DNA from: JADLBR01 sp964651705
GTDB taxonomy: Bacteria; Verrucomicrobiota; Verrucomicrobiia; JADLBR01
Direction: 5' to 3'
DNA length: 64,000 nucleotides
Assembly (NCBI GenBank): GCA_964651705.1
Contig: CAZYWZ010000018.1
Span: 17,123-81,122 of the forward strand
A program made the position numbers and the translations under genes. Below, one piece after another: positions 8,012 to 15,636 of this stretch; positions within the stretch are counted from its first letter, which is position 1, and each line of letters opens with the position of its first letter. The notes below the pieces were generated by a model that saw only the letters and a program-made list of their open reading frames with translations, was not told the origin of the DNA and did not search any database.

Positions 8012-9596
8012 GTTTCGCCACGGCCTTTCCCGCCGTCTGTTGTAAGCCGATCTCTTCCGCGGCGCCCGCGGCGGCATTGCGGATGGCCCAGACGATATCG
8101 CCCTCGGCCACCTGGCGCAGCGCGGGGAGCGATTTCGCCGACGACAGGAATGCCAGTCCCGCCACGGCGCCATAGCGCACGTCGCGCGGCGCGGCGGGAT
8201 CGGTCGCCAGCGCCTCGAGGGCCGCGCGCGAACCCTCGCCGCCGAGGCGGCCAAGCGCCATGCAGAGGAAACCCTTCCACCGGACGCCCTGGCTCATCTC
8301 CCGGTGCTTGCCGGAAACCTGCTGGACCTCGTCGACGAAGGGATAGGGCTCCCGGATCACGGCGAGAATTTCGGGCACGGTCTCCTCGGCCTTGAGCGCG
8401 CCCAGGCATTCCGCGGCATAGATGCGGGCGATGAAGGCGGGATGCCGGAGCAGCGCCCGCAGCCGCGGCACGAATGCCCTGTCCCGTATGATGTGGGGCA
8501 GCGCGGCCAGCGGGTCGGCCTCCGTGCGCCCGTCGTTCCGCCAGAATCCGGCCTTCAGCTCGGGCCGCATCGCCGCGAGCACCCCGCGCCAGCTCTCCGG
8601 GGTCTCCTCGTCCTTGCGCGTGCCCTCGGCCTCCTTGAGCACCAGGTCCACGACCCTCTGCGATTCGCCGCTGCGGAGGATGAGGTTGGCGGCGGCGCGC
8701 TGCGCGACATGCGGCGGGCGCTGCAAGTCATCGGTGTCGCTCCGGTAGATCGCGAACCCGAAGGAGCGGATCATCATCGGGATGTGCGCGGCGCAATTCG
8801 TCGACCCGAGGCGGTCGAGATTCACCGTCGCGTCCACCCGCCGCGAGCCGAACTTCGCCAGCGAGCGCCGCAGCGCGGCCTCCGCCTCGGCGCCTCCGAT
8901 CTGCCCCAGCGCCCAGGCGGTATCCGGGAAACTGGCCGCCAGCGATGCAAGGAATGGAACGCACTTCGCGGTCCCGATCCGCTCCAGGGCGCGCGCCGCC
9001 TGCCGCAGCTCTTCGCCGTTGAACTTGGGCGGTCCCCCCGCGCGCGCGAGGAGCCGATCCTCGGCCCGCGGGCTCCCGATGAACCGCAGCGCCATCAGCG
9101 CCCGCCACCTCGCGGCGGGATCGTTGCCCCCGATGGCGGCGAGCAGCCGGTCTTCCTTGGCGTCCCACCCGTCGGCCGCGAGCCACGCGCCCCACGCCCC
9201 GGGCTTGTCCTCGGGAAAGGCCTCGCCCGTCATCCGCTCCAGCGCGAGCCGCGCCAGGCGACGCTCCTCGCGCGCCCCCTTCTCCGCCACGGCAGCCAGC
9301 GCCTCGACGCCGCGCCGCATCCCGCAGTGCCCGAGCGCCTCGATCGCCGCCAGCCGCACGTCGGCATCCGGATCCCCCACCAGGGAAACCAGCGCCCCTT
9401 CCCCGGCATGGTGCCGCATCAGCCCGAAGCCCTGCGCCGCCTCGATCCGAAATCCCGCCAACGGGCCCTTCGCCAGCGACCGAAAACGCGCCACCTCCTC
9501 GTCGAAAACGGGGCGCACCTCCTCGGCCGACGCGCCATCCCGCGAGCACGCCATCGCCGCACAGGCAACGGCCACCGCTGTCATCCGGACCGACAT
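8004..9596 (-). CDS. Exported HEAT-repeat protein
   Basis: The protein has 530 residues. It starts with a short signal sequence ending 'CAAMACS', which could be a loose lipobox, so it is either a lipoprotein or secreted. The rest is alpha-helical with at least six HEAT/PBS-lyase-type repeats, for example 'DADVRLAAIEALGHCG', 'DTAWALGQIGGAEAEAALR' and 'IYAAECLGALKAEETVPEIL'. No catalytic residues are seen; such proteins are usually scaffolds. The ATG at 9596 is preceded by TAGGAT at good spacing, whereas the frame extends 18 codons further without a better start. Its 3' end overlaps the HzsA-related gene, so the two products probably function together in the periplasm. Confidence 0.88.
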   Translation of the reverse strand: MSVRMTAVAVACAAMACSRDGASAEEVRPVFDEEVARFRSLAKGPLAGFRIEAAQGFGLMRHHAGEGALVSLVGDPDADVRLAAIEALGHCGMRRGVEALAAVAEKGAREERRLARLALERMTGEAFPEDKPGAWGAWLAADGWDAKEDRLLAAIGGNDPAARWRALMALRFIGSPRAEDRLLARAGGPPKFNGEELRQAARALERIGTAKCVPFLASLAASFPDTAWALGQIGGAEAEAALRRSLAKFGSRRVDATVNLDRLGSTNCAAHIPMMIRSFGFAIYRSDTDDLQRPPHVAQRAAANLILRSGESQRVVDLVLKEAEGTRKDEETPESWRGVLAAMRPELKAGFWRNDGRTEADPLAALPHIIRDRAFVPRLRALLRHPAFIARIYAAECLGALKAEETVPEILAVIREPYPFVDEVQQVSGKHREMSQGVRWKGFLCMALGRLGGEGSRAALEALATDPAAPRDVRYGAVAGLAFLSSAKSLPALRQVAEGDIVWAIRNAAAGAAEEIGLQQTAGKAVAKHD

Positions 9597-9763
9597 CGGC
9601 GGGGATCCTACCGCCCGAGGCCCCGGTGCGAAGCCAAAAGGCGGCCGCATGGCTATCGATGCGGGACCCTCGGCCCACGTCGCGCTCCCGCAATCGAGAC
9701 TTCCATCGCCGCCAGAGAGGGACCTATGCTGCAGGTTTCCTCGACACCAAAGGAGATCGCCTC

Positions 9764-11269
9764 ATGAAGCCCTGTATCCTGCCATCGATCGCCCTGTTTG
9801 GCATGCTGTCGCTCTCGGGCGCCGCCGCAGCACCCAACATCGTGTTCCTGCTGACCGACGACCAGGGCTATGGCGATGTCTCGGCGCACGGCAATCCCGT
9901 GCTGCAGACGCCGCACATGGACCGCCTGCACCGGGAGGCTGTCCGCCTGACGGACTTCCACGTGAGCCCGACGTGCGCGCCGACCCGCAGCGCGCTGCTG
10001 ACGGGGAGGCATGAGTTCAAGAATGGCATCACCCACACGATCCTCGAGCGCGAGCGCCTCGCGCCCGGCGCGGTCACGCTGGCGCAGGTCCTGAAGGCCG
10101 GGGGCTACGCCACCGGCATCTTCGGCAAATGGCACCTCGGCGACGAGGCCGAGCACCGCCCGGATCGCCGCGGCTTCGACGAAATGTTCATCCATGGCGG
10201 CGGCGGCATCGGGCAGACCTTTCCCGGCTCCTGCGGCGACGCGCCCGGCAATACCTACTTCGACCCCGCGATCCTCCACAACGGCACGTTCGTGAAAACG
10301 AAGGGCTTCTGCACCGACGTGTTTTACGCGCGGGCCATCGCGTGGATGGACGCGCAGCGCAAGGCCGGCAAGCGTTTCTTCGCGTACATCCCGACCAATG
10401 CGCCGCACGCGCCGTACACCGCGCGCCCCGAGGATGCGGCGCTCTTCGCCGGCAAGGTCCCCGACGATCAGGTGGCGCACTTCTTCGGCATGATCCACAA
10501 CATCGATGAGAACATCGGGCGACTGTTGGACAAGCTGGACGAATGGGGCATCGCGAAGGACACCCTGGTCATTTTCATGAATGACAATGGCGGGACCGCC
10601 GGGGTCAAGGTCTACAACGCGGGGATGCGCGGCAACAAGGGCACCGCCTGGCTCGGCGGCACCCGCGCCTGCTCCTTCTGGCGCTGGCCGGGCACCCTCC
10701 AACCCGCCGACCTGCCCGCGCTGGCGGCCCACATCGACTTCTTCCCCACCATCGCCGAGATCGCCGGGGTGACATTGGACGATGCCGCGGCCCGGCAGGT
10801 CGAGGGCCGCAGCCTCCTGCCCCTGTTGAAAGATCCTTCCGCCCCCTGGCCCGGCCGCACGCTGTTCACCCACCTCGGGAGGTGGCCCAAGGGGACCGAC
10901 CCCGAGGAGTGGAAGTACAAGACCTGCTCGGTGCGCCGCCCCCGCTGGCACCTCGTCTCGGCCGCGGGCGCGCGCGAGCCGAAGTGGGAGCTGTTCGATG
11001 TCGCGGCCGATCCCGGCGAGCAGACCGATGTCGCATCGGCCAATCCCGAGGTGGTCAAGGACATGGCCGCCGCGTTCGATGCCTGGTGGGCCGAGGTCAG
11101 GCCCATGATGGTCAACGAGGGCGCCACCGGCCCCAGGATCAATCCCTTCAAGGAACTGTACTGGAAACAATTCGGCGGCGGACCCAGCCCCGAGGACCTC
11201 GAGAAGATGGACCCGAATCGGCCCTTTGGGCCCATGCCCAAGAAGAAGGGGAAGAAGCAAAAGCAGTAG
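9764..11269 (+). CDS. Secreted sulfatase (type I, formylglycine-dependent)
   Basis: A 501-residue arylsulfatase-family enzyme with an N-terminal signal peptide ending 'GAAAA'. Metal-site motif 'LLTDDQGYGD' follows at once, and the modification site 'CAPTRSALLTGR' carries Cys71, which is oxidised to formylglycine. Further family motifs are 'GKWHLGD', 'NAPHAPY' and 'FMNDNGG' (metal Asp-Asn). It should hydrolyse sulfate esters, probably on polysaccharide, outside the cytoplasm. AGGAGA lies 7 nt before the ATG. The C terminus is Lys-rich. The TAG stop lies in GTAGCCCATCT, the start of a cassette B fragment. It is followed on the same strand by a Gfo/Idh oxidoreductase. A formylglycine-generating enzyme is not in the window. 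Confidence 0.95.
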   Translation: MKPCILPSIALFGMLSLSGAAAAPNIVFLLTDDQGYGDVSAHGNPVLQTPHMDRLHREAVRLTDFHVSPTCAPTRSALLTGRHEFKNGITHTILERERLAPGAVTLAQVLKAGGYATGIFGKWHLGDEAEHRPDRRGFDEMFIHGGGGIGQTFPGSCGDAPGNTYFDPAILHNGTFVKTKGFCTDVFYARAIAWMDAQRKAGKRFFAYIPTNAPHAPYTARPEDAALFAGKVPDDQVAHFFGMIHNIDENIGRLLDKLDEWGIAKDTLVIFMNDNGGTAGVKVYNAGMRGNKGTAWLGGTRACSFWRWPGTLQPADLPALAAHIDFFPTIAEIAGVTLDDAAARQVEGRSLLPLLKDPSAPWPGRTLFTHLGRWPKGTDPEEWKYKTCSVRRPRWHLVSAAGAREPKWELFDVAADPGEQTDVASANPEVVKDMAAAFDAWWAEVRPMMVNEGATGPRINPFKELYWKQFGGGPSPEDLEKMDPNRPFGPMPKKKGKKQKQ

Positions 11270-11322
11270 CCCATCTCGTGACAGTTGGGCCCGAGCGGCG
11301 GGTCAGGAGGCGGCCCGATTTT
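11266..11322. repeat. GTAGCCCATCT cassette fragment plus GGGTCAGGAGGCGGCCC module
   Basis: The left end matches the first bases of the 70-nt cassettes at 19163 and 24614, but then diverges. The right part is the inverse of a module (CCGCAGTCC, GGGCCGCC, TGACCCGCC) also seen at 21924-21977 and 43790-43843. The first TAG is the sulfatase stop codon. Confidence 0.65.
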
Positions 11323-11484
11323 GGACTGCGGTGGCACAGCGCAGCGGCGACACCGCTTTGGCTCCCGGCGGAGCCGGAACCCGCGCCCCAGGGCCAACGC
11401 CCGCGCTCCTATCTCCAGAGTCGATCAGGCTGCCCGTTCCAAAGCGGTGTCGCCACCTCTGGCGGGGTTCTGCCACCGCATTCC
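11323..11484. repeat. Type E inverted repeat, imperfect arms
   Basis: The left arm (11323-11361) contains GCGACACCGCTTTGG and the right arm (11439-11484) contains CCAAAGCGGTGTCGCC, both extending to an ACCGCA end. The arms flank a segment with CCCGGCGGAGCCGG. It occupies most of the gap between the sulfatase and the Gfo/Idh gene. Confidence 0.8.
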
Positions 11485-11496
11485 AAAGGGCCCGTC

Positions 11497-11518
11497 ATCC
11501 GCGGTTTGAAGTTTCAGG
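11497..11518 (+). repeat. 22-nt dispersed motif, copy 2
   Basis: It contains CGGTTTGAAGTTTCAGG, identical over the whole 22 nt to the copy at 22044-22065. It lies 84 nt before the start of the Gfo/Idh gene and may be a promoter-region site. Confidence 0.6.
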
Positions 11519-11601
11519 TCGTGCCCGCGCTTGAATCGCCCGCCCGGCTCGCGTAGCCTGGTGGGGTCATCGGCGTGATCCCAACCGAAAGGAATAACCC
11601 C

Positions 11602-12963
11602 ATGGACACCCTCTCCCGCCGCGCCTTCCTCAGGCATTCGTCCCAGGCCGCCGCGCTCGCCGCGCTCGGGGGCCTCGCGCGCCCCGCGGCGCGCGCGCAG
11701 TCGCCGGACTCCCCCAACGAGCGCCCCAATGTCGCGCTGATCGGTTGCGGTGGCCGTGGCCGCTTCATCATCCGCGTGATGGTCGAGGAGGGCAAGGCCA
11801 ACTGCGTCGCCCTCTGCGACCTCAGCGACAAGCGATTGGAACAATGTTGGAAATTCCTCTCCGAGGCGCAGCCCGCGCAGCCGCGCCTGGAGAAGGAATT
11901 CCGGAAGGTCCTGGATGCCAAGGACGTCGACGCGGTGATCATCGCGACCCCCGACCGGTGGCACGCGCCGCTGACGGTCATGGCCTGTCAGGCGGGCAAG
12001 GACGTCTATGTCGAAAAGCCGCACTCCCACAACATCTGGGAGAGCGGCAAGATGGTCGAGGCCGCGAAGAAGTACAACCGGATCGTTCAGGTCGGCACCC
12101 AGAACCGCTCCAAGGAATACAACCTCGCCGCGCGCGAGTACCTCCGCAGCGGGAAGCTGGGGAAAATCGGGCTGGTCAAGGTCTTCAACCTGAAATCGGG
12201 CAACGCCTTCAAGCTCGGCGAACCCGGCACGCAGCCGGAGGGCTTCGATTGGGACCGGTGGCTCGGGCCGGCGCCGTTCCGCCCCTACCACGAGAAGATC
12301 CCGTTCCACGGCGGCTGGCACCAGTACTGGGATTTCTGCGGCGGGGACATGTGCGACGACGGCATCCACCAGACCGACCTCGCGCTCATGCTCATGGGCG
12401 ACCCCGGTCTCCCCAAGAGCGTGCGGTCCGTCGGCGGCCGATTCGTCCACCGCGGCGACGACTCCGAGGTGCCCGACGTCCAGGTCGCCAACTGGGAGTT
12501 CGATGCCTTCGTCATGACCTTCGAGCTCTCCGGCTACCCGAAATACATGGTCAAGAGCAGCGACGCCCTCCGCCGGAAGACGCTGGTCCCCGACTGGACT
12601 CAGAATTCCACCCGCATCGAGATCTATGGCTCCGAGCAGCTCATGATCGTCGGCCGCCACGGCGGCGGCTTCGTCGTCGAGGAATCGGGCTCCCGCATCG
12701 TCGAGAAAATGCTCGGCGAGGCCGGCGACTTCGAGCACTACAAGAATTTCCTCGACTGCCTCAAGAGCCGGAAGCAGCCCAACGCCGACATCTCGATCGC
12801 CCACGCCAGCAACGTCATCGCCCACATGGGGAACATCGCCCACCGCCTCGGCAATACCGCCATGCGCTACGACGCCGCCACCGGCCGCTTCGATAACGAC
12901 AAGGCCAACGCCATGATCCGGCCCGAGTACCGCAAGGGTTACGAGATCCCGGACAAGGTGTGA
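11602..12963 (+). CDS. Tat-exported Gfo/Idh/MocA family oxidoreductase
   Basis: NAD(P)-dependent sugar oxidoreductase family, 453 residues. A twin-arginine leader ('SRRAFLRHSS' then an Ala-rich core ending 'ARAQ') precedes a Rossmann fold with 'VALIGCGGRGR', and the family motif 'EKPHSHN' carries the conserved Lys-Pro. Later motifs 'GFDWDRWLGP' and 'DDGIHQTDLA' place it in the planctomycete-type Gfo/Idh group. Such exported enzymes keep a tightly bound cofactor and are thought to oxidise or epimerise sugars in the periplasm; the substrate is unknown. AAAGGA lies 8 nt before the ATG at 11602. It follows the sulfatase on the same strand, but 330 nt of repeats separate them, so separate transcription is likely. 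Confidence 0.93.
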   Translation: MDTLSRRAFLRHSSQAAALAALGGLARPAARAQSPDSPNERPNVALIGCGGRGRFIIRVMVEEGKANCVALCDLSDKRLEQCWKFLSEAQPAQPRLEKEFRKVLDAKDVDAVIIATPDRWHAPLTVMACQAGKDVYVEKPHSHNIWESGKMVEAAKKYNRIVQVGTQNRSKEYNLAAREYLRSGKLGKIGLVKVFNLKSGNAFKLGEPGTQPEGFDWDRWLGPAPFRPYHEKIPFHGGWHQYWDFCGGDMCDDGIHQTDLALMLMGDPGLPKSVRSVGGRFVHRGDDSEVPDVQVANWEFDAFVMTFELSGYPKYMVKSSDALRRKTLVPDWTQNSTRIEIYGSEQLMIVGRHGGGFVVEESGSRIVEKMLGEAGDFEHYKNFLDCLKSRKQPNADISIAHASNVIAHMGNIAHRLGNTAMRYDAATGRFDNDKANAMIRPEYRKGYEIPDKV

Positions 12964-13085
12964 CCGGTTTGGACGGGGAGAGGGAAACGCTGATCCGCGC
13001 TAATCGGCGCTGATCTGACCGCGCGTCCTGTGATCGATTCCCTTCGGCCGCGTTCCGATCCGCCGATGCCAGAAATCACACGCCT

Positions 13086-13130
13086 GTAGGGCGCGAAATC
13101 CCTTTCGCGCCAGGGGCGACCGGCAGGACC
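13086..13130 (+). repeat. Truncated cassette A
   Basis: It begins GTAGGGCGCGAAATCCC like the copies at 1596 and 53128, but loses the match after about 45 nt and has no CTAC end. It abuts the REP-like element at 13149. Confidence 0.75.
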
Positions 13131-13148
13131 ATCAGCTAGGAAAAAAAG

Positions 13149-13252
13149 GGGGTCAGCCCTTGACAATTGACAAATCGAATCCCGCAAGGCTCTGGACAGC
13201 TTTGACGAGCGGAGCGCGCGCACCATCACGTCAAATGTCAAGGGCTGACCCC
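13149..13252. repeat. REP/BIME-like element with 17-nt perfect inverted ends
   Basis: The ends GGGGTCAGCCCTTGACA (13149-13165) and its exact reverse complement (13236-13252) enclose 70 nt, including an internal TGACAATTGACA. Ends of this GGGGTCAG(G/C)(C/T)CTTGACA form are familiar from repeats mobilised by REP-associated Y1 transposases, which is from memory. No transposase is present here, so this would be a non-autonomous copy. Confidence 0.75.
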
Positions 13253-13409
13253 GTTTCCCCCGTTCAAGGTGTGAGCGCGGCGCCGAAGGAGAGGGGAACG
13301 CTAATCTTCGCTAATCGACGCTGATCTTAAGTGGCTTCGGAGATTTTGGATTCTATAACTATCAGCGAAGATTAGCGGGGATCAGCGTTCCCGAATCCCG
13401 TCGGCCCGG

Positions 13410-14288
13410 CTACGCCGTCTTCCTCCCGAATCCTTCCTCGCCGTGGCGCAGGCGGAATTGGGCGGGGGGTTCGCCCGTGGTGGCCTTGAAGACGCGGCTG
13501 AAGTGGTGGCGGTTGGGGAATCCGGTGCGTTCGGCGATGGCGTCGATGGATTCGGCGGTCTCGAGGAGCAGGTGGGCGGCCTCGCGGACGCGGATCTCGG
13601 TGATGTAACGGGCGGGGGATTTCCCGCAGGCGCGGCGGAAAGCGGCGGTGAAGCCGCGCACGCTCATGGCGGCCTCGCGCGCGAGGGCCGCGATCGCGAG
13701 CGGTGACCCGTATTCGGTCTCGATGTGGCGGAGCGCGCGGCGGACGCCGTCGGGGATGACGCCCCCGGCCCAGCGGATCTCGGGCCTTGCGAGGACGAGG
13801 TGCAGGAGGGCCAGGCCAGCGAAGTAGGCGCCATCGCGGTGCGGGTGGCGGCGGTCGATCAGGCCCCCGATGGCGCGCAGGAGGCACATCTCGGTGGGGC
13901 CCGGCTTGAGGAGCACCGGCACGCGCATGGCGGCGGCGAGGCGCCGGGCCACGCTGAAGGCGAGCCAGAGGTTCGGCACCGCCACCCGGCCCTCGCAGTG
14001 GAAGAGGCATCGCTCCGGGATGAGCATGATGTGCTTGGGCGTGATCGGCACCTCCCGGTCCGGGAAGATGACCCGGTGCCCCGGGCGGAAATTATAATAC
14101 AGCCGCCAGAAGGGGCTGAAGACGTTCGGGAAGACCCACCAGTCATTGCGGGGCAGGAATCCCACCTCGTGCAGCACGACTCCCGAGTGATCTGGCGCGA
14201 TGCCGAGGGGGTAGAACTCCATCCCGACGCCGGAGAACGGGGTCCCGTACGCCCCGCGATTTCGCTTCCTCAATGTCGAAACAGACAC
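13410..14288 (-). CDS. AraC family transcriptional regulator
   Basis: A 292-residue cytoplasmic regulator. The N-terminal part (to about 170) looks like a cupin-type ligand-binding domain ('YYNFRPGHRVIFPDREVPITP', 'IPERCLFHCEGR' region). The C-terminal 100 residues hold the two helix-turn-helix units of AraC proteins, with 'IAALAREAAMSVRGFTAAFR' and 'IDAIAERTGFPNRHHFSRVF'. The GTG at 14288 has AGGTAG upstream; ATG codons further in would cut the cupin domain. It is transcribed away from the GH29 fucosidase gene, with 220 nt between them, and is the natural candidate regulator of that operon, presumably in response to a sugar. Direct repeats in the shared region may be its binding sites. Confidence 0.92.
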   Translation of the reverse strand: MSVSTLRKRNRGAYGTPFSGVGMEFYPLGIAPDHSGVVLHEVGFLPRNDWWVFPNVFSPFWRLYYNFRPGHRVIFPDREVPITPKHIMLIPERCLFHCEGRVAVPNLWLAFSVARRLAAAMRVPVLLKPGPTEMCLLRAIGGLIDRRHPHRDGAYFAGLALLHLVLARPEIRWAGGVIPDGVRRALRHIETEYGSPLAIAALAREAAMSVRGFTAAFRRACGKSPARYITEIRVREAAHLLLETAESIDAIAERTGFPNRHHFSRVFKATTGEPPAQFRLRHGEEGFGRKTA

Positions 14289-14301
14289 AACAACTACCTA
14301 A

Positions 14302-14383
14302 TCAGATATAGACGCGGTTGGCAACTGGGTGGTAAGGGTGGGCGGGTGGAGGATCTGCCATGTCAGATATGCCGATCGGCAAC
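14302..14383. promoter_or_regulatory. Direct repeats TCAGATAT-n-GGCAAC between araC-like and fucosidase genes
   Basis: TCAGATAT followed by GGCAAC occurs at 14302-14325 (10-nt spacer) and 14363-14383 (7-nt spacer), 61 nt apart. AraC proteins bind direct-repeat half-sites, and this is the divergent promoter region. This is an inference from position and sequence only. A type E fragment (CCAAAGCGGCG) follows at 14427. Confidence 0.35.
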
Positions 14384-14508
14384 CCGCGTGGCCCGGATAG
14401 CGTCCGCCGGGGTCGTTCGGGGAAATCCAAAGCGGCGCTCCATCGCCGCACTCCAAAGCGTTGCGCGCGAAATGCCTCACATCGGATGCGCCTTGAAGGA
14501 GAGATAGG

Positions 14509-15636
14509 ATGAACCGACGCGGCTTCATGATATCCATGGGAGGCGGTGCCGTCGCCGCCAGCCTCGGGTGTTCTCGCCCTGGCGCGCTGGCCATCCCGCC
14601 TCACCTCAAGGGCCGCGAGGAGCTGTTCGCGAAGGACCCTCGGGCCGCGGCGCTGGCCTGGTTCCGCGAGGCGAGGTTTGGCCTGTTCATTCACTATGGG
14701 CTGTATTCGTTGCTTGGGAAGGGGGAGTGGGTGCAATTCCACGAGCGGATCCCGATCGCCGAGTACGCGAAATTGAAGGAGCGTTTCACCGCGGAGAAGT
14801 TCGACGCGCGGGCCATCGCGGCGATGGCCGAAGGGGCGGGGATGCGATACGTGACGCTGGTCTGCAAGCACTGCGACAGCTTCTGCCTGTGGGATACGAG
14901 GGCCTCCGACTTCAACAGCGTCAACTCGCCCGCGAAGCGCGACCTCGTCGCCGAGATGGCCGCCGCCTGCCGAGAGCGGGGGCTGGGGTTCTTCGCCTTC
15001 TACGAGCACGGCTTCGATTGGCGGCATCCCCATGGCCCCGCGCCCTGGGACTGGAGCGTGAAATCGGTGCGACCCGCCTATGATCCCCCCGATCCGTTCT
15101 ATGCGTCGAGGGACGAGTATGATTTCAGCAAGTACGTCCGATACGCGGATGCGGGCGTCGGCGAATTGTGCTCGAACTACGGGCCCATCGCGGGGGTGTG
15201 GCTCGATGGCATCGCGGTGCCGCTGAGCGGCGACAAGGGGCGCTTCCGGGTTCCGGAGCTGTACGCCAAGATCCGAGAGCTGCAGCCCCACGCGCTGATC
15301 TGCTACAAATCGGGCCTGTATCCCGAATTGGAGGACTTCATGGCGCCGGAGAAGCCCCAGATCGAGGCGGCGATGCGGAATCGCGCCGGCAAGCCGATGG
15401 AGATCTGCCTCACGATGCAGAAGCGCGGCCCGAAGACCCCGAAGGGTGCGCTGTGGGGTTGGCTCGACGGGGCCGAGCACGTCACCGCCGACGAGGTCAT
15501 GGCCATGCTCGAGGATGCGGCATCCAAGCAGGCCAACCTGTTGCTGAACGTGGGGCCCCTGCCCGATGGCTCGATCCACCCCGAGGACGTCGCCACGCTC
15601 AAGGAGGTGGGGCGGAGGTTGAAGGCCGCGGGATGA
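14509..15636 (+). CDS. Alpha-L-fucosidase, glycoside hydrolase family 29
   Basis: Retaining exo-glycosidase predicted to release alpha-fucose. The 375-residue protein has a Tat-like or lipoprotein leader ('NRRGFMISMGGGAVAASLGC'). The barrel motifs are 'WFREARFGLFIHYGLYSL', 'TLVCKHCDSFCLWDT' (substrate His) and 'GVWLDG', with Asp233 in the nucleophile position, and a late 'NLLLNVGPLPDGSI' typical of GH29. The acid/base residue is not assignable by eye, as usual in this family. AAGGAGAGA precedes the ATG. The stop overlaps the start of the next gene (ATGA), so the pair is an operon, divergent from the AraC gene. The length is that of a bare catalytic domain, without the C-terminal beta-sandwich. 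Confidence 0.93.
   Translation: MNRRGFMISMGGGAVAASLGCSRPGALAIPPHLKGREELFAKDPRAAALAWFREARFGLFIHYGLYSLLGKGEWVQFHERIPIAEYAKLKERFTAEKFDARAIAAMAEGAGMRYVTLVCKHCDSFCLWDTRASDFNSVNSPAKRDLVAEMAAACRERGLGFFAFYEHGFDWRHPHGPAPWDWSVKSVRPAYDPPDPFYASRDEYDFSKYVRYADAGVGELCSNYGPIAGVWLDGIAVPLSGDKGRFRVPELYAKIRELQPHALICYKSGLYPELEDFMAPEKPQIEAAMRNRAGKPMEICLTMQKRGPKTPKGALWGWLDGAEHVTADEVMAMLEDAASKQANLLLNVGPLPDGSIHPEDVATLKEVGRRLKAAG

Larger units (their letters stand above)
12986..13389. repeat. Three dispersed copies of a CGCTAATC/CGCTGATC tandem motif
   Basis: Copies lie at 12986-13016, 13297-13327 and, inverted, 13361-13389. Each is built of 9-11-nt units around CGCT(A/G)ATC. The second and third form an imperfect inverted repeat. 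They flank the REP-like element and the truncated cassette A between them. I see no gene in this 446-nt interval. Confidence 0.7.

Noticed and set aside
8012..8254. 81-residue N-terminal extension of the HzsA-related protein
   Set aside because: The extension is Arg/Pro-rich, lies entirely inside the HEAT gene and would put a signal peptide in the middle of the protein; the ATG at 8011 is the sensible start.
12939..13241. 100-codon minus-strand frame across the REP-like element
   Set aside because: It runs through the stop region of the Gfo/Idh gene and three repeats, has no ribosome site and matches no family; it is explained by the repeats.
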